In this document: one piece after another, positions 5,557 through 5,598 of the stretch
Position numbering within the stretch: position 1 is the stretch's first letter
Layout: each line of letters opens with the position of its first letter
Origin: Haemophilus parainfluenzae
Lineage (GTDB): Bacteria > Pseudomonadota > Gammaproteobacteria > Enterobacterales > Pasteurellaceae
NCBI GenBank assembly: GCA_018381425.1
Contig: JAGZRY010000116.1
Location: 1 to 5,598, forward strand
DNA length: 5,598 bases
Reading direction: 5' to 3'
Made by a program: the position numbers and the translations under genes
The notes under the pieces: model-generated
What the model was told of the DNA's origin: nothing
Databases searched by the model: none
Seen by the model: the letters and a program-made list of their open reading frames with translations, nothing else

Positions 5557-5598
5557 ATGGGTAAACACAACACAATCGAATTTAAATTACAGGTTCTC
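5557..5598 (+). CDS. IS3-family orfA (helix-turn-helix transposase subunit), first 14 codons only
   Basis: The frame reads MGKHNTIEFKLQVL to the window edge, running off without a stop. A short basic start followed by an EFKLQVL-type segment resembles the N terminus of IS150-group orfA proteins, where a DNA-binding helix-turn-helix begins. In this family orfA and orfB are normally joined by programmed frameshifting into the full transposase, which cannot be checked here. GAGG (5541-5544) is the only Shine-Dalgarno candidate; its 12-base spacing is long and it lies partly within a hairpin arm. Whether the gene is intact is unknown. Confidence 0.6.
   Translation, partial: MGKHNTIEFKLQVL

Larger units (their letters stand above)
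5500..5598 (+). mobile_element. Left end of an IS3-family (IS150-like) insertion sequence, cut by window edge
   Basis: The sequence from T5500 begins TGATCTGCACCCC and then AAAAGTTGGAC (5513-5523), resembling the terminal inverted repeats of IS150-group elements, which start with TG and contain a TGCACCC or TGACCCC block followed by GTTGGAC. An open frame starting MGKHN begins 57 bases inside, as expected for orfA. The right end, its inverted repeat and the orfB transposase lie outside the window. The preceding bases are AAAA, so a 3- or 4-bp target duplication cannot be told apart here. Completeness is unknown. Confidence 0.72.

Noticed and set aside
1..5598. CRISPR array, tRNA or rRNA gene, toxin-antitoxin or defence module
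   Set aside because: No regularly spaced direct repeats, no tRNA-like cloverleaf signals and no matching protein motifs were seen; all substantial coding frames are assigned to known families.

Overview
This window looks like a Pasteurellaceae chromosome, most likely Haemophilus or a close relative. The main evidence is three exact copies of the Hin-type DNA uptake core (AAGTGCGGT or its complement), at 622-630, 2851-2859 and 5485-5493, plus a fourth (3976-3984) built into a terminator stem. AT-rich codon use and the close match of the last gene to recalled Haemophilus Gph agree with this. All recognised genes are on the plus strand.

Layout. Bases 1-191 hold no gene I can defend. At 192-521 is a 109-residue EmrE-type small multidrug resistance transporter. 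The gap 522-653 carries a near-consensus CRP site, an all-A/T palindrome, a good -10 box and an uptake sequence, all ahead of a secreted CpdB/UshA-type metallophosphoesterase (654-2318) that ends at a clear terminator. A secreted alpha/beta-hydrolase of the subtype B tannase family (2428-3963) follows and ends at a terminator whose stem contains an uptake sequence. Next come rpe (4110-4781) and gph (4794-5468), a tight two-gene unit. The last 99 bases are the left end of an IS3-family (IS150-like) insertion sequence with the first 14 codons of its orfA.

How the genes fit together. The two exported hydrolases probably scavenge nutrients in the periplasm: one dephosphorylates nucleotides or cyclic nucleotides, apparently under cAMP-CRP control, and the other cleaves galloyl or similar esters. 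They are separated by a terminator and are probably independent units. Rpe interconverts ribulose-5-phosphate and xylulose-5-phosphate; Gph removes phosphate from 2-phosphoglycolate. Their pairing is conserved in gammaproteobacteria, often near dam and trpS.

I see no convincing wholly new system. The points most worth a second look are the insertion-sequence end, which can fold into a terminator-like hairpin that buries the ribosome binding site of its own orfA; its insertion directly beside an uptake sequence after gph; the exported tannase with an apparently complete galloyl-binding set; and the layered promoter of the nucleotidase gene.
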